A stretch of 25,913 bases of DNA. Origin: CAYRUP01 sp964578975 (lineage in GTDB: Bacteria; Pseudomonadota; Gammaproteobacteria; DSM-16500). The position numbers and the translations under genes are program-made. Below are positions 23,682 through 25,913 of this stretch, one piece after another; position 1 is the first letter of the stretch; each line of letters begins with the position of its first letter. The notes beneath the pieces are model-generated. The model did no database searches. It was not told the DNA's origin and saw only the letters and a program-made list of their open reading frames with translations. The stretch covers positions 1-25,913 of the forward strand of contig CAZOFA010000027.1 in assembly GCA_964578975.1 (NCBI GenBank), written 5' to 3'.

Positions 23682-25913
23682 ATGAATCCAGGATTTATTC
23701 ATTTACGTATTCACACGGAATATTCGCTCTGCGATGGTTTAGTACAAATACAACCACTCATCGAAAAAACAGTGAATGATCGCATGCCAGCGCTCGCGAT
23801 CACCGACCAAAGCAATTTATTTGCGACCATTAAATTCTACAAAGAAGCGCTGCAGATGGGCGTAAAACCGTTGATTGGGGCCGATATTTGGTTGGAAAAT
23901 GACGCTCAGCCGGAGGCACCCTTTCGCATTACCTTGCTCTGTCAAAATGATCAAGGTTATAAAAATTTACTGCAAATCATTTCGCTCAGTTTTATCAAAG
24001 GTCAAGCGCATGATAAAGCGATTGTGCAACGCGCTTGGTTAAAAGAATTTTCCGCCGGCTTGATCGTGCTCTCGGGCGCACAACACGGCGATGTGGGAGG
24101 CGCATTACTTTCTCATGATGAAAAACGCACAACGCAATCCATCGCCTTTTGGCAACAATATTTTCCCAATCGTTATTATCTTGAATTACGCCGCACGGGT
24201 CAGCCGCAAGATGAAGCGCACATTCAAGCTGCCCTTAAACTCGCCGAGCAATATGCATTGCCCGTGGTTGCGACCAATGATGTGTGTTTTCTGGAAGCCG
24301 ATGATTTTGAAGCGCATGAAGCACGTGTCTGTATTCATCAGGGTTATGTGTTAACTGATCCCGCACGACCAAAAAATTACACGGCCAAACAATATTTGCG
24401 TACGCAACAAGAAATGTTAGATCTTTTTAAAGATATTCCCGCAGCCTTACAAAATTCAGTCGAAATTGCGAAACGTTGTAACGTCACATTGGTGTTAGGC
24501 AAAAATTTTTTACCGCGTTACAAAGTGCCAACAGGATTTACCACTGAAAGTTATTTGATTGATGTTGCAAAACAAGGTCTGGAACAACGCTTAAATATTT
24601 CACTGAATGCGGATACCCCAGAAAAAAAACAAGCCTATGATGCACGTTTGCAAACAGAACTCGATGTCATTAACAACATGGGTTTCGCCGGATATTTTTT
24701 AATTGTGGCCGACTTCACACGCTGGGCACGTAACCATGGTGTGCCCGTCGGTCCTGGACGCGGCTCAGGCCCAGGTTCGTTAGTGGCTTATGCATTAAAC
24801 ATTACTGACCTTGATCCACTCATACATGATTTACTCTTCGAACGTTTTTTAAATCCTGAGCGTGTTTCCATGCCAGATTTTGATATCGATTTTTGTATGG
24901 AAGGTCGTGATCGCGTGATTGATTATGTGATGCAAACACACGGGCGAGAAAGCGTATCGCAAATTATCACCTATGGCACGATGGCCGCACGCGCCGTCGT
25001 GCGTGATGTGGGACGTGTGTTGGGCATGAGTTATGGACACGTCGACAAACTGGCAAAATTAATTCCGTTTGAAATTGGCATGACGCTGGATAAAGCGCTG
25101 GAACAAGAAGACTTGTTACGCGAACGGTATGAGAAAGAAGATGATGTGCGCACGTTAATTGATTTAGCGCGTAAACTGGAAGGCACCACACGCAATGTGG
25201 GCAAACATGCCGGTGGCGTGGTGATCGCCCCGGAAAAATTAACCGAATTCACCCCACTCTATTGCGAGCCTGACGAAACACATCATCTGGTCACGCAATT
25301 TGATAAAGATGATGTGGAAGCGGTTGGACTCGTCAAATTCGATTTTTTAGGTTTGCGTACGCTGACCATCATTGACTGGGCGCTCAAATACATTAAAACG
25401 TTACATCCGAGCCTTCCGCTCGATATTCAACGCATTCCCATGCAAGATGAAGCGACATTTAATTTATTAAAATCTTGCAAAACGACTGCTGTCTTCCAGC
25501 TCGAATCACGCGGCATGAAAGATTTGATTAAACGGTTGCAACCGGATTGTTTCGAAGAAATTGTCGCACTCGTGGCGCTGTTTCGTCCGGGCCCATTGCA
25601 ATCCGGAATGGTGGATGATTTTATCAACCGTAAACACGGTCGCGCAAAAGTCAGTTATCCGCATCCGAAGCTTGAATCGATTTTACGTTCAACATACGGT
25701 GTTATTGTTTATCAAGAACAAGTGATGCAAATCGCACAAGTATTAGCCGGTTATTCCCTCGGGGCCGCAGATATTTTGCGTCGCGCGATGGGAAAGAAAA
25801 AGCCGGAAGAAATGGCGATTCAACGTGAAATTTTTTGTCAAGGCGCGGTGCAACATGGTGTCAGTCTCACGGTGGCCACGCATATTTTCGATTTAATGGA
25901 AAAATTTGCCGGT
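23682..25913 (+). CDS. dnaE: DNA polymerase III alpha subunit (3' end cut by window edge)
   Basis: DnaE is the catalytic polymerase of the replicative holoenzyme. The frame is open from the ATG at 23682 to the window end, 744 codons of an expected 1150 or so. The N-terminal PHP domain (about 1-270) opens with FIHLRIHTEYSLCDGL and MPALAITDQSNLFATIKFY. The polymerase palm carries GRGSGPGSLVAYAL and MPDFDIDFC, whose Asp401 and Asp403 match the catalytic pair of E. coli at the same numbers. The thumb/fingers segment includes GKHAGGVVIAP, FDFLGLRTLTII, TTAVFQLESRGMKDLIKRLQP, ALFRPGPLQSGMVDDFI, YGVIVYQEQVMQIAQ and LRRAMGKKKPEEM. It is divergent from accA; in E. coli dnaE and accA are codirectional neighbours. 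The beta- and tau-binding C-terminus is outside the window. Confidence 0.98.
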   Translation, partial: MNPGFIHLRIHTEYSLCDGLVQIQPLIEKTVNDRMPALAITDQSNLFATIKFYKEALQMGVKPLIGADIWLENDAQPEAPFRITLLCQNDQGYKNLLQIISLSFIKGQAHDKAIVQRAWLKEFSAGLIVLSGAQHGDVGGALLSHDEKRTTQSIAFWQQYFPNRYYLELRRTGQPQDEAHIQAALKLAEQYALPVVATNDVCFLEADDFEAHEARVCIHQGYVLTDPARPKNYTAKQYLRTQQEMLDLFKDIPAALQNSVEIAKRCNVTLVLGKNFLPRYKVPTGFTTESYLIDVAKQGLEQRLNISLNADTPEKKQAYDARLQTELDVINNMGFAGYFLIVADFTRWARNHGVPVGPGRGSGPGSLVAYALNITDLDPLIHDLLFERFLNPERVSMPDFDIDFCMEGRDRVIDYVMQTHGRESVSQIITYGTMAARAVVRDVGRVLGMSYGHVDKLAKLIPFEIGMTLDKALEQEDLLRERYEKEDDVRTLIDLARKLEGTTRNVGKHAGGVVIAPEKLTEFTPLYCEPDETHHLVTQFDKDDVEAVGLVKFDFLGLRTLTIIDWALKYIKTLHPSLPLDIQRIPMQDEATFNLLKSCKTTAVFQLESRGMKDLIKRLQPDCFEEIVALVALFRPGPLQSGMVDDFINRKHGRAKVSYPHPKLESILRSTYGVIVYQEQVMQIAQVLAGYSLGAADILRRAMGKKKPEEMAIQREIFCQGAVQHGVSLTVATHIFDLMEKFAG

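Overview
The window is a chromosomal stretch from a Gram-negative gammaproteobacterium. Gene content and order (mreB-mreC next to gatCAB, lptG-lptF divergent from pepA-holC-valS, pyrG-kdsA, accA-tilS, dnaE) and the protein sequences are gammaproteobacterial. The moderately AT-rich coding sequence, several unrecognised alpha-helical proteins between housekeeping blocks, and dispersed palindromic repeats suggest a host-associated lineage such as Legionellales/Coxiellales. That placement is an inference from style, not from a marker gene.

Layout. (1) 1-1988, minus: mreC (cut by the window edge) and mreB, for rod-shape control. mreC appears to use an ATT start codon. (2) 2143-6204, plus: an orphan 282-aa protein, then gatC-gatA-gatB, the tRNA-dependent amidotransferase. 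(3) 6280-6905, minus: two small orphans. One ends in a CaaX-like box (CAVQ) behind a basic/cysteine tail and has its own promoter with an operator-like palindrome. (4) 6966-9115, minus: lptG and lptF, the LPS-export permease pair. (5) 9190-13893, plus: pepA-holC-valS. (6) 13894-17358: an accessory patch with a truncated HEPN-like ORF, several palindromic repeats, a 664-aa orphan and a convergent 282-aa orphan. (7) 17439-19897, minus: pyrG-kdsA. The KdsA carries the metal-ligand set of the metal-dependent class. (8) 20099-21009, plus: a 204-aa orphan and a 66-aa Cys-rich membrane protein, each behind a good sigma70-type promoter. (9) 21015-21326: a 22-bp tandem array interrupted by 100 Ns, ending in a 34-bp-arm palindrome. 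(10) 21286-23548, minus: tilS and accA. (11) 23682 to the end, plus: dnaE, truncated by the window edge (744 codons present).

Housekeeping roles cover envelope growth (MreBC, LptFG, KdsA for Kdo, AccA for fatty acids), translation (GatCAB, ValRS, TilS), nucleotides (PyrG) and replication (DnaE, HolC). All three convergent gene junctions carry a palindromic repeat, and two of these repeats supply the last codons of a flanking gene. No rRNA, tRNA, CRISPR array or intact transposase was seen. The best leads are the CaaX-ending small protein with its operator-like palindrome, the Cys-tailed membrane protein, the ATT start of mreC, and the repeat array that broke the assembly.
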